In this document: positions 8,393-16,166 of the stretch, one piece after another
Layout: every line of letters starts with the position of its first letter
Position numbering within the stretch: position 1 is the first letter of the stretch
Assembly (NCBI GenBank): GCA_910587475.1
Contig: CAJUMR010000019.1
Coordinates: 1 to 46,575 of the forward strand
Origin: an uncultured Muribaculaceae bacterium
Lineage (GTDB): Bacteria > Bacteroidota > Bacteroidia > Bacteroidales > Muribaculaceae
Direction of reading: 5' to 3'
DNA length: 46,575 nucleotides
Notes under the pieces: generated by a model
Told to the model about the DNA's origin: nothing
What the model saw: only the letters and a program-made list of their open reading frames with translations
Database searches by the model: none
Made by a program: the position numbers and the translations under genes

Positions 8393-9658
8393 TCAATTGT
8401 GGTTAATGATGGTATTGGCTACTTGCACGGCCGACAGAAGCGCGACGCCTGCACCCGAGGCTTCCCTGACAGAAGCCGTCCCGGGGAGCACCGACCCTGC
8501 TACATAGAGATTATCGACCGCTTTTCCGCCTCGCATTGCGCGTAGGTTGGCATCGACGGTGATACCGGCAGTCATCACCGGCTGGTCGCCCAACAGATCG
8601 GCAGTGAACCATCCGCTGCGGTCGCCGGCCGGGGCTGAGGTGTCGAGTCCGAGGGCAGGTTCAACTATGGCGTCGGGCTTAGCCACGAGTCCTTTGCTGA
8701 AAAAGCTTCCGGTAGCGATCACAAATTGTTCGGCAACCAGACGGTCACCGTCAAGCCGGTCGGTGAACACAGCTGCCAGACGATTACCGTCAAAGTCAGC
8801 GCCGATCACACGATGACCGTTGAGCACACGGCCTCCCAACGACAGGAAATGGCGCATCATGCGGGAATGTATCGCTATGCCGGGCACAGATATACCCATC
8901 GTCGGAGCATAGAACAACGGCCGGTCGACCATCTGACGCAGTCGCAGACTGTCGTTGTCGCCGTCGAAGTCGACAACAGCAGGAAGCACTAAAGCTGCGG
9001 CATCACAACCCTTTGCCGCGTCGTTAACTGCACCGGCCAAGCGGTCGAGCGCATCGCCGTGGAGAATACGAGAGAGGTTGGAGGAGCGCATTTCAGTTTC
9101 AGAAGATCTGAGACGGCGCAGATCAGAGGTATCGACCGTCAGTATATCACATTTAAAGCCACGGCTTTCAAACGCCGCAGCGATAAATCTCGGATAGAAA
9201 TCCAGAAAGCCGGCCAAGGAGACGATAGCCACATGTTTCCGTGGCAACGAAGCTATTACATCATCGGTCAGCAGACCGTCGAGAGTGAGCCACGCCGGAC
9301 AATCTATGCCCAACGGCGACAATCTCATGTGATTTTTCAGATAGCTGCCCGCGACTTTCACTCCCGCCCGGCGCAACACGGCATTAGCCTCAGTCGCCAA
9401 CGCAGCGATGCCGGACAGAGCCGACAGCCGTGAATAAGGATGCGACGCAGGGAGCGAAGCCATCGACTCGACCGGATTGTCAATTACATTGTGACCGGCA
9501 TCATAGCCCAACAGCCCGAACGAACCCGAGTTGAAATGCATCGCACTGCGACCTGCCGACAGCAGGCCGACCTTACGGCCTTCCTCAGCCAGACGTATCG
9601 CGGCAGTCAATCCGGCAAGCCCGGCACCTATTATAATGTTATCGAATTTCATGATCAA
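8393..9658 (-). CDS. glpB: Anaerobic glycerol-3-phosphate dehydrogenase subunit B
   Basis: A 421-aa flavoprotein subunit. The N-terminal dinucleotide-binding fold IIIGAGLAGLTAAIRLAEEG and the following SFGLLGYD region fit GlpB, which binds FMN in E. coli. The C-terminus carries the flavoprotein closing motif NLYVAGSVLPGTASVREASGAG. It works with GlpA as the catalytic dimer. The gene sits 8 bases below glpA and 3 bases above glpC. Start ATG at 9658; an ATG two codons later (MKFDN) would leave the fold intact and may be the true start. Confidence 0.92.
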   Translation of the reverse strand: MIMKFDNIIIGAGLAGLTAAIRLAEEGRKVGLLSAGRSAMHFNSGSFGLLGYDAGHNVIDNPVESMASLPASHPYSRLSALSGIAALATEANAVLRRAGVKVAGSYLKNHMRLSPLGIDCPAWLTLDGLLTDDVIASLPRKHVAIVSLAGFLDFYPRFIAAAFESRGFKCDILTVDTSDLRRLRSSETEMRSSNLSRILHGDALDRLAGAVNDAAKGCDAAALVLPAVVDFDGDNDSLRLRQMVDRPLFYAPTMGISVPGIAIHSRMMRHFLSLGGRVLNGHRVIGADFDGNRLAAVFTDRLDGDRLVAEQFVIATGSFFSKGLVAKPDAIVEPALGLDTSAPAGDRSGWFTADLLGDQPVMTAGITVDANLRAMRGGKAVDNLYVAGSVLPGTASVREASGAGVALLSAVQVANTIINHN

Positions 9659-9666
9659 TAGTCTAA

Positions 9667-11286
9667 TTATTTCATTTCATCTGCTGGCGGCAGATTGTCG
9701 AGCCCTGCTACACCGCCATACATCCATGCCGTAAACTGAGCTTCGGCCACATTGTCGCCCCACGCAACGGGACGCATACCTTTCCAACGTTCGTTGACAA
9801 ACTGCGCTATGCCCCTGAGATGGCGCGAAGCACAATTATCCCGTTTTTCGAGCAAAGCGGCTGCGCGGCATATACAGAGCTGGCCTTGGCATGTGCCCAT
9901 GCCGAGGCGTGTGCGGCGGCGTAGGTTCAGCAGGTTGTCGACGTTCAGGTTGTCGATTGCATATTCGATCTCACCGACACTGACTTCCTCACATTCGCAG
10001 ACCAGAGCTTTGTCGGCAGGATTGTCAGCGGGAATGCGTGCCGACAGTGTGCCATGTCGCCCGGCCGATGCTTTTGCTCCGGCCGATGCCGAACTGAAAT
10101 CGCGAGTGTCGGGCTCGCTTCCAGGCAGAGGCAACTCGGCGGTCTGACACTTCAGGCCATCGCGCCCGAGCTTGCGGCAAACGGTGTCGGTGGCCCATTC
10201 GGCCATCAGACGATAAGTCATCAGTTTTCCACCCGTGATAGTCACAAAACCCTCGAGACCATCGCGTGTCGCATGATCGAGACACACGATGCCACGCGAA
10301 ATGCTTCGGCCCGACGGATCATCGTCGGAGGCCACCAGAGGTCTGACTCCGGCATAGGCGCGGAGAATGCGCGTCGTTGCAAGCGACGGCGCAAGCATCA
10401 CACCCTCCCGGAGCAGCACATCGACTTCATCGGGTGTGACTTCCATGCGGTCTACGCTATCGAAAGGTACACGGTCACTGGTTGTGCCGATCACACATAC
10501 GGTGTCGCCCGGCACAAGGATATCGGCATTGGCCGGTTTACGACAGCGGTTTATCACAATGTTGTTGACCCTATGGCCAAACACGAGCAAAGCACCTTTT
10601 GCCGGAAACATTTTGACTGACACCCCGGCCATTTCGGCGAGAAGATGCCCCCATATGCCTGCAGCGTTGACCACTACATCGGCCGTGGCCCTCACTTCCT
10701 CACCACCATTGCGGTGATCAGCCATGACGACACCTTCGACGCGTTGGCCGGTGCGGATATATCCTGTCACTTCATGATATGTCAGAATATCGGCGCCATG
10801 ACTGCGCGCATCGCTTATATTGGCCATCGTCAGTCTGAACGGGTCGATTGCCCCATCGGGCACTCTTACGGCTCCGATCAACGACGGATTGACCGACGGC
10901 TCAAGGCGACGCGCCAGATCAGGATCGATAGCCTCGGCGCTGATGCCTGCCGCAAGACACGAATCTACAAAAGTCTGCTGATAGGCCAGATCATCTTCAG
11001 GCAGGGTTATGAAAAGTCCGCCGGTCTCTTCGACACAATTGGCGGCGATACGGCGGAGAATCATGTTTTCCTTGATGCACTCGGTTGCCGATTCTTTGTC
11101 AGTGACGGCATATCGCGCACCGCTGTGGAGAAGGCCATGGTTGCGACCTGTGGCACCATGCGTGAAATCGAAACGCTCCACGAGAAGCACTTTCAGCCCG
11201 CGCAAAGCACAGTCACGCGCGGTTCCCGCACCAGTGGCACCACCTCCAATCACTATTACATCATAGTGTTTGTCGAGTTTTCTCAT
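9667..11286 (-). CDS. glpA: Anaerobic glycerol-3-phosphate dehydrogenase subunit A
   Basis: A 539-aa FAD-dependent catalytic subunit oxidising glycerol 3-phosphate to dihydroxyacetone phosphate. The FAD-binding motif GGGATGAG is at 14-21, followed by the acidic end of strand 2 (LLVE) and the family stretch GATGRNHGLLHSGARYAV. Near the C-terminus is the BFD-like [2Fe-2S] motif CECEEVSVGEIEYAI with GTCQGQLC, which separates GlpA from the shorter GlpD type. Length matches E. coli GlpA (542 aa). It is first in the operon glpA-B-C-T-phosphatase, with a consensus promoter about 95 bases upstream. Presence of ABC rather than GlpD fits an anaerobe. Confidence 0.95.
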   Translation of the reverse strand: MRKLDKHYDVIVIGGGATGAGTARDCALRGLKVLLVERFDFTHGATGRNHGLLHSGARYAVTDKESATECIKENMILRRIAANCVEETGGLFITLPEDDLAYQQTFVDSCLAAGISAEAIDPDLARRLEPSVNPSLIGAVRVPDGAIDPFRLTMANISDARSHGADILTYHEVTGYIRTGQRVEGVVMADHRNGGEEVRATADVVVNAAGIWGHLLAEMAGVSVKMFPAKGALLVFGHRVNNIVINRCRKPANADILVPGDTVCVIGTTSDRVPFDSVDRMEVTPDEVDVLLREGVMLAPSLATTRILRAYAGVRPLVASDDDPSGRSISRGIVCLDHATRDGLEGFVTITGGKLMTYRLMAEWATDTVCRKLGRDGLKCQTAELPLPGSEPDTRDFSSASAGAKASAGRHGTLSARIPADNPADKALVCECEEVSVGEIEYAIDNLNVDNLLNLRRRTRLGMGTCQGQLCICRAAALLEKRDNCASRHLRGIAQFVNERWKGMRPVAWGDNVAEAQFTAWMYGGVAGLDNLPPADEMK

Positions 11287-11350
11287 TTATCTGAAATCAT
11301 TAGAGTCAGGTTTAATCAATTGAAATCCGAAATAAAAACGTAAGCGCAAT

Positions 11351-11388
11351 ACTTTCGTTTTGCTAAATCGAGATTTCGCAACAAAAGT
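11351..11388. promoter_or_regulatory. Nested inverted repeats, candidate GlpR operator
   Basis: Two concentric imperfect palindromes lie over the -7 element and expected start site of the glpA promoter. The outer arms are ACTTTCGTTTTGC (11351-11363) and GCAACAAAAGT (11378-11388). The inner one is AAATC-GA-GATTT (11365-11376). A DeoR-type repressor gene is divergent and next door, so an operator here is plausible. Inferred from position and symmetry only. Confidence 0.45.
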
Positions 11389-11412
11389 AATAAAATGCTC
11401 CTAAATTTCAAA
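11382..11412 (-). promoter_or_regulatory. Promoter of the glpABCT operon
   Basis: On the minus strand TTTG (11412-11409), a 19-base spacer and TACTTTTG (11389-11382) match the Bacteroidetes consensus TTTG-N19-TAnnTTTG exactly. glpA starts about 95 bases downstream, leaving room for the operator-like palindromes. Confidence 0.8.
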
Positions 11413-11422
11413 GAAAATAGCC

Positions 11423-11536
11423 TTAATTGTTTTTCAAAAGCTTCAAGCACTGTTCAATCTTCCATTCATCTACCCGAGATCTTTCCATGCAGTAGAGTGT
11501 AATTTTGCGAGGGTTGACGCGGGGTTCGGCGGCCAT
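11423..11536 (-). CDS. Possible 37-aa small protein between glpA and glpR
   Basis: An ATG-started minus-strand frame of 37 codons plus TAA, closed upstream by an in-frame TAG just before the ATG. The peptide begins MAAEPRVNPRKITLY and its last half is a charged, potentially helical stretch (VDEWKIEQCLKLLKNN). I recognise no family. It lies in the 377-base divergent region, ending 11 bases before the -33 element of the glpA promoter, so it could be an independent small gene or chance. A clear promoter of its own is not visible. It was found by reading the region by hand, being too short for usual cut-offs. Confidence 0.35.
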   Translation of the reverse strand: MAAEPRVNPRKITLYCMERSRVDEWKIEQCLKLLKNN

Positions 11537-11620
11537 TACCTATAAAAATCACATGAAAGGCCATGAAAGTTTTGTTACTGTTGCCCGGCATGAAAGGCGA
11601 AAATGTTGAAGAAAGTTTAT

Positions 11621-11628
11621 TAACTTTG
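11621..11628 (+). promoter_or_regulatory. -7 element for glpR
   Basis: TAACTTTG matches the Bacteroidetes -7 consensus and lies 35 bases before the glpR start. No TTTG is present at 19-21 bases upstream (a TTG is only 12 bases away), so the -33 element is poor and the promoter may be weak or regulated. Confidence 0.5.
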
Positions 11629-11663
11629 CAAAAACAGATTGTTGACCAACGAAACTACCGGTA

Positions 11664-12425
11664 ATGACAAAAGAAGAACGCCACGAAATCATAATCGACA
11701 GCCTGATGAAACACGAACGTGTTCAGGTGTCAGAACTCTCGGAGATGCTCGAAGTGTCGGCCGTGACCATACGCAAGGACCTCAGCGAACTCGAAAAGCA
11801 AGGGAGGCTCTACCGCAGCCACGGCCACGCCATCAAGACTGATCCTTACATCAACAACCGGTCGGTCATCGAGAAGGAAAAACTCATGCCGCTGCAAAAA
11901 ATGCAGATCGGAGCCAAGGCTGCCGAACTGATCACCGCCGACGACTCGATAATCATAGCCTCGGGAACGACGATTCATGCTTTTGCGCGTTGCATCAAAC
12001 CGAAACACCATCTGACTGCCATATCAGCCTGCCTGAGGGCAACGGAGATACTCGGCACAATGGACGATGTCGACATCATCCAGCTCGGCGGCATACTGAG
12101 ACACAGCTCTCTGTCGGTCGTAGGCGAATTTGCCAAAGCTCCATTTGCCGACTGCACCTGCTCAAAACTATTCCTTGGCGTCGACGGCATTGATCCGGAG
12201 TTCGGCATCACAACGACAGACATACGCGAGGCTGAACTCAACAAGGTGATGATGCGCGCCGCTCAAAAGGTGATCGTTCTTGCCGACTCGTCGAAATTCA
12301 TGCGGCGAGGTTTCAGCAAAATCGCAGACATAAGCGAAGTCGATCTTATCATCACAGACGCTGGCGTCCCCGACGCCATGCGGCGACGCCTCGAAGAGCG
12401 AGGCATAGAGATGATCATCGCATAA
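11664..12425 (+). CDS. glpR: DeoR-family transcriptional regulator (GlpR-like)
   Basis: A 253-aa cytoplasmic repressor of the DeoR family. The N-terminal helix-turn-helix is at about 20-43 (QVSELSEMLEVSAVTIRKDL), followed by the family hinge RLYRSHGHA. The rest is the sugar-phosphate-sensing domain, with SGTT-like IIASGTTIHAFA, LGGILRHSSLSVVG and the CSKLFLGVDGID stretch. Length is typical (about 250 aa). It is divergent from the glp operon across a shared 377-base region with operator-like palindromes, so the natural reading is a repressor lifted by glycerol 3-phosphate. Name and ligand are inferred from context. A strong hairpin follows the stop codon. Confidence 0.88.
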   Translation: MTKEERHEIIIDSLMKHERVQVSELSEMLEVSAVTIRKDLSELEKQGRLYRSHGHAIKTDPYINNRSVIEKEKLMPLQKMQIGAKAAELITADDSIIIASGTTIHAFARCIKPKHHLTAISACLRATEILGTMDDVDIIQLGGILRHSSLSVVGEFAKAPFADCTCSKLFLGVDGIDPEFGITTTDIREAELNKVMMRAAQKVIVLADSSKFMRRGFSKIADISEVDLIITDAGVPDAMRRRLEERGIEMIIA

Positions 12426-12427
12426 CA

Positions 12428-12465
12428 CGATCAAGGGGCCGGCAAAATTGCCGGCCCCTTGATCG
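12428..12465. terminator. Bidirectional hairpin between convergent genes
   Basis: An 18-bp perfect inverted repeat (12428-12445 with 12448-12465) with a GC-rich core GGGGCCGGC sits between glpR on the plus strand and the exported-protein operon on the minus strand. T-tracts are poor on both sides, but the stability and the convergent placement argue for a two-way terminator. Confidence 0.75.
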
Positions 12466-12487
12466 TAAATATGCAAAGAAAAAGCGA

Positions 12488-13858
12488 TTATCTTGCAGTG
12501 TTGCCTGACTGCTGGGCCTCCATTGTAGCCTCTTGGGAAGCAATGGCCGCTGTCAGCGGCAACCACCAGTCACGCAAGATGATGTGGACGATATCAAACA
12601 CCATCAGGCCGTCAGACTCCTTGAGATTCATCTTCACGGCTTTCTTAAACTGTTCGACATCCTTGCCGTAATCCTCGACATAGAGACCTCCGCAGAAAGC
12701 ATTGTCTTTCAGCAGATTTTTTGAATACAGACATCCGCCTTCCACACATAGGTGCTCACCCTTTGACAAGCGCGAATCGGTTTCGTTGAGATATGTTCCG
12801 TTCGACTTCCTGTACTCGTCGAGTGTGACGTTCTTGTAGTAGTTGCCGTTGGTGTAAAGATCGAGCAAATCACCATAGGCATAATTACGATATTGCGGGG
12901 TAGCCCAATCGAAATCTTCCGACGGATCATAATCTTTTGAAGCCCAGTTTGCACCTACTTCATAGTAAGACGGATACCAAGCTCCGGTGTAGGCCGCGAG
13001 CTGCACGTCAGGACGCGCAGCCTTCAAAGCCTCGCGTGTCGATGAGAAGAAACCATGAATGACACTCGCTCTCCACTCGATCCACTGCTTGAAATATTTT
13101 CCCTCCTTAAGGTCATACTTACCATTGCCGTCGGCAACCCATTCGTAAATATCCTCGGGCCAATGCTTGACCTTCTTTCCGATGAATTTTTCAAACTGCT
13201 TGCGCGAATAGGGCGAAAAATCAGACTGGATATTGTCGTAGCGAGTACGGTCGAGCATCACACCGTCGACCGGATACTTGGTTGCACATTCGACAAGGAT
13301 CGAACGTTCGTAGTCCTGGACTTCGGGCAACGCCGGATTTACAAACAAAGTGGCTTTACCCTCGATCTCAGTAGCAGGCACGAGTCCCTTGCCGGGCACA
13401 TAATTGACCGACTGCCAGTCGCGATGATCATCTCCGTAAAGCAAGCCACGTTTGAACAATCCATGGCCCTCGCAGAAAATATTGAACGAGGCGAAGACTT
13501 TCATTCCTGCTTTATGGCCCTGCTCTATAAAGCGGGCGAGGAAATCATAGTCGTCGGGGCGTGTGATGCCTTTCCACTCTTTCAGTTGCGGAGCTATATC
13601 GCTCGGATATGCAACCGCACTGCCTGTGCCTTTCACGTCGACAACGAGGGTGTTGAAACCTGCATCCTTGCATTTCTTGACATAATAATCGACCGAATCA
13701 GGCGAACTGAAAGTCTTCCAGTTGGCCGAAAGATCGATCCACATCAGTTTGGGGCGCTCACTGACAGGAAGCTCCTGTCGCGGCGCGGCACCGCTTGCAA
13801 ATGCAAGCGATGCCGTGAGCGCGATAGAAGTTATAAATCGTTTAACGTCCATCCTCAT
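12488..13858 (-). CDS. Exported GHL10-like TIM-barrel protein
   Basis: A 456-aa protein with a signal peptide (basic MRMDVKRF then a hydrophobic stretch to about residue 24). The mature part resembles the glycosyl-hydrolase-like GHL10/alpha-amylase-like TIM barrel: PKLMWIDLSANW opening strand, AGFNTLVVDVKGTGSAVAYPS, MKVFASFNIF, and the strand end DGVMLDRTRYDNIQSDFSPYSR where such proteins keep an acidic residue. A substrate is not readable. It is last in a four-gene operon of exported proteins, 6 bases below the first DUF4434-like gene, which points to a shared extracytoplasmic carbohydrate or glycoside pathway. Family placement is moderately sure; enzymatic activity is unproven. Confidence 0.75.
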   Translation of the reverse strand: MRMDVKRFITSIALTASLAFASGAAPRQELPVSERPKLMWIDLSANWKTFSSPDSVDYYVKKCKDAGFNTLVVDVKGTGSAVAYPSDIAPQLKEWKGITRPDDYDFLARFIEQGHKAGMKVFASFNIFCEGHGLFKRGLLYGDDHRDWQSVNYVPGKGLVPATEIEGKATLFVNPALPEVQDYERSILVECATKYPVDGVMLDRTRYDNIQSDFSPYSRKQFEKFIGKKVKHWPEDIYEWVADGNGKYDLKEGKYFKQWIEWRASVIHGFFSSTREALKAARPDVQLAAYTGAWYPSYYEVGANWASKDYDPSEDFDWATPQYRNYAYGDLLDLYTNGNYYKNVTLDEYRKSNGTYLNETDSRLSKGEHLCVEGGCLYSKNLLKDNAFCGGLYVEDYGKDVEQFKKAVKMNLKESDGLMVFDIVHIILRDWWLPLTAAIASQEATMEAQQSGNTAR

Positions 13859-13864
13859 AAGCTA

Positions 13865-14974
13865 TTACCCTATAGTCGGAACGTCAATACCGAAGTATTC
13901 GCAATAGCGGTCATAGAGGTGGCCGGCCTGGAGATAAGCTGACTGCGGGCTCATGAAGTGGCTGAACTCGAAGGTGATCGCCTTGTCATAGCCTGCACGT
14001 TTGGCAGCTTCGAGCTTCATGCGCAGCTTGTCGAACTTGATGGGGAGGAACTTGATCGGCATGTCGCGGTCAAACGACTCTGCATTGGTCCAGCACTCCA
14101 TGCCATACTTGTCGGCAAGTTTTTTGTTGACAGTGAAGAAAGCGTCGAGTTCGTCATAGTCGATGTGACCGTCCTGGAACGCGCAAGCATCGACTACGTC
14201 GTGGATGCCGTCGAAGATTTCGTTCCACTCACGTTCATGAGCTTCGACCGACACACCTTCCTCTTTCGACAGCGATGCACCTGCTGCTGCAACTGCTTTC
14301 TTACCATCGATCCAGGGAGAGATGAATGTCGGCAGACCACCCGAAACATCCTTACACTGCTTACCCATGGTGTGGAATGAATCGATGGCGCCTTTGGTAG
14401 CACGGCTGATTTCACCGCTGATATACCAACCGCCGAACGAGGGATGTTTTGAGCCATATTTTTCCCACACTTCGTCGATGACATACTTGTTGTCCTCAAC
14501 TTCGTGGCTCATATCGCCTGTATCCCAATATTTACCCGAGTCATAAAGACCGAAATAGAATTTCATGCCATATTTATCGGCAAGGGTAAGGAACATGTCG
14601 AGCAAATCGACAGACGGCATGTAGCAACCTTTATTGAGAAGATATTCCGACGGGAAAGTAATGAATTTACGGTAGCCTGAACGGATCATGATGACAGTGT
14701 CGATGCCGATCGCCTTCATGTTCTGGAAATCCTGATCCCATTCGGCAAGCCCCCAGTTCTGATGAGGGATATCGTGAGAAATTTCATCAAGGAAAGCACC
14801 GGTGATCGGCAGACCGCGTTCCTTCACGAGGAGTTCGGCCTTGGGACCGGTGAGATCGGCTTTTGAAGCATTGGCGGCAGAGGCCATTGCCTCACCGGCG
14901 AGGATAGAGGGAGCGGCAACCGCAGCAGCAGTACCGGCCATCATTTTTTTGAGAAAATCGCGACGATTGTTCAT
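13865..14974 (-). CDS. Tat-exported DUF4434-like TIM-barrel protein, copy A
   Basis: A 369-aa protein with a twin-arginine signal (NRRDFLKK at 3-10, then an alanine-rich hydrophobic segment). At the lipobox position of its neighbour it has ILAGE (24-28), so the lipidation cysteine is replaced by E28 and it is probably released after the ASA sites near 32. The mature domain looks like a DUF4434 glycosidase-like barrel: FLDEISHDIPHQNWG, DTVIMIRSGYRKF, GLYDSGKYWDTGD, GGWYISGEI, WTNAESFDRDMP and FEFSHFMSPQSAYLQAGH. Glutamates at the ends of GWYISGE, NAE and FEF could be catalytic. It is a tandem duplicate of the next gene upstream. Confidence 0.75.
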   Translation of the reverse strand: MNNRRDFLKKMMAGTAAAVAAPSILAGEAMASAANASKADLTGPKAELLVKERGLPITGAFLDEISHDIPHQNWGLAEWDQDFQNMKAIGIDTVIMIRSGYRKFITFPSEYLLNKGCYMPSVDLLDMFLTLADKYGMKFYFGLYDSGKYWDTGDMSHEVEDNKYVIDEVWEKYGSKHPSFGGWYISGEISRATKGAIDSFHTMGKQCKDVSGGLPTFISPWIDGKKAVAAAGASLSKEEGVSVEAHEREWNEIFDGIHDVVDACAFQDGHIDYDELDAFFTVNKKLADKYGMECWTNAESFDRDMPIKFLPIKFDKLRMKLEAAKRAGYDKAITFEFSHFMSPQSAYLQAGHLYDRYCEYFGIDVPTIG

Positions 14975-15005
14975 GATTTATATAGTATTATTTTTATTTA
15001 TCGGA

Positions 15006-16139
15006 TTAAACAAATTTCGGACGTTCGATGCCGAAGTATTCGCAGTAGCGGTCGTTGAGGTGACCGGCCTGAAGATATGCAGACTGCGGGCTGAGGAAGT
15101 GGCTGAACTCAAAAGTCAAAGCTTTGGTGTAGCCCTGGCGCTTTGCAGCCTCGAGTTTCATGCGCAGTTTGTCGAATTTGATCGGGAAGAACTTGATCGG
15201 CATATCGCGGTCAAACGACTCAGCATTGGTCCAGCATTCCATACCGTAGCGGTCGGCAAGCTTCTTGTTGACAGAGAAGAATGCATCGAGTTCGTCGTAG
15301 TCGATATGGCCGTCCTGGAACGCACATGCGTCGACAACGTCATGAATGCCGTCGAAGATTTCGTTCCATTCCTTTTCATGCTGCTCGACCGACACACCCT
15401 GCTCCTTTGTGAGCGCAGCGCCTGCAGCCGCAACTGCCTTCTTACCATCGATCCACGGAGCGATGAAGGTCGGCATACCGCCCGACACATCCTTACACTG
15501 CTTGGCCATGGTGCGGAACGAATCAATCGCGCCCTTGGTCGCACGGCTGATCTCACCGGTGATGTACCATCCGCTGAACGAGGGGTGTTTCGAGCCATAT
15601 TTTTCCCAGACCTCGTCGATGACATACTTGTTGTCCTCTACTTCCCATGTCATGTCGCCGGTGTCCCAATACTTACCCGAGTCATAGAGGCCGTGATAGT
15701 ATTTCATGCCATATTTGTCGGCAAGACGCATAAACATGTCGAGAAGGTCGACAGAAGGCATATAGCAACCTTTTCCCAACAGATATTCTGAAGGATAGGT
15801 GACAAATTTACGATAGCCGCAACGGCATGTTATGACCGTGTCGATACCGAATGCTTTCATATTCTGGAAATCTTTGTCCCACTCTTCTTCGCCCCAGTTC
15901 TGGTGAGGGATGTCGTGAGAGATCTCGTCGAGGAATGTTCCGGTGATCGGCAGGCCGCGCTCCTTGACGATGAGTTCGGCATGCTTGCCGGTGAGATCCG
16001 TAGCAGTCAATGCAGGATTGTTGCGGGTCTGTATCACCTGAGCGTTGGTTTTCTGGCATCCGGAAAGTAAGGCCGGAGCTGCGACAGCTGCGGCAGTGCC
16101 AGCAGCCACTTTTTTGAGGAAGTCGCGACGGTTGTCCAT
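15006..16139 (-). CDS. Tat-exported DUF4434-like lipoprotein, copy B
   Basis: A 377-aa protein nearly identical in its mature part to the adjacent 369-aa copy. The signal has NRRDFLKK (3-10) and a lipobox LLSGC with C28, so this copy should be a Tat-exported lipoprotein anchored by acyl chains, unlike its sister. It keeps the same acidic positions (GWYITGE, NAE, FEFSHF). It differs mostly in the linker after the signal and at scattered surface positions such as MIRSGYRKF versus TCRCGYRKF. It lies 27 bases below the FAD oxidoreductase gene and 31 above copy A. Activity is unknown; the pairing with an exported oxidoreductase suggests the two act on one substrate. Confidence 0.75.
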   Translation of the reverse strand: MDNRRDFLKKVAAGTAAAVAAPALLSGCQKTNAQVIQTRNNPALTATDLTGKHAELIVKERGLPITGTFLDEISHDIPHQNWGEEEWDKDFQNMKAFGIDTVITCRCGYRKFVTYPSEYLLGKGCYMPSVDLLDMFMRLADKYGMKYYHGLYDSGKYWDTGDMTWEVEDNKYVIDEVWEKYGSKHPSFSGWYITGEISRATKGAIDSFRTMAKQCKDVSGGMPTFIAPWIDGKKAVAAAGAALTKEQGVSVEQHEKEWNEIFDGIHDVVDACAFQDGHIDYDELDAFFSVNKKLADRYGMECWTNAESFDRDMPIKFFPIKFDKLRMKLEAAKRQGYTKALTFEFSHFLSPQSAYLQAGHLNDRYCEYFGIERPKFV

Positions 16140-16166
16140 AATATATATTAATGTGTAAAGTTATTA

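Noticed and set aside
12428..12465. Mobile-element end suggested by a long perfect inverted repeat
   Set aside because: No transposase, no target duplication; its place between convergent genes explains it as a terminator.
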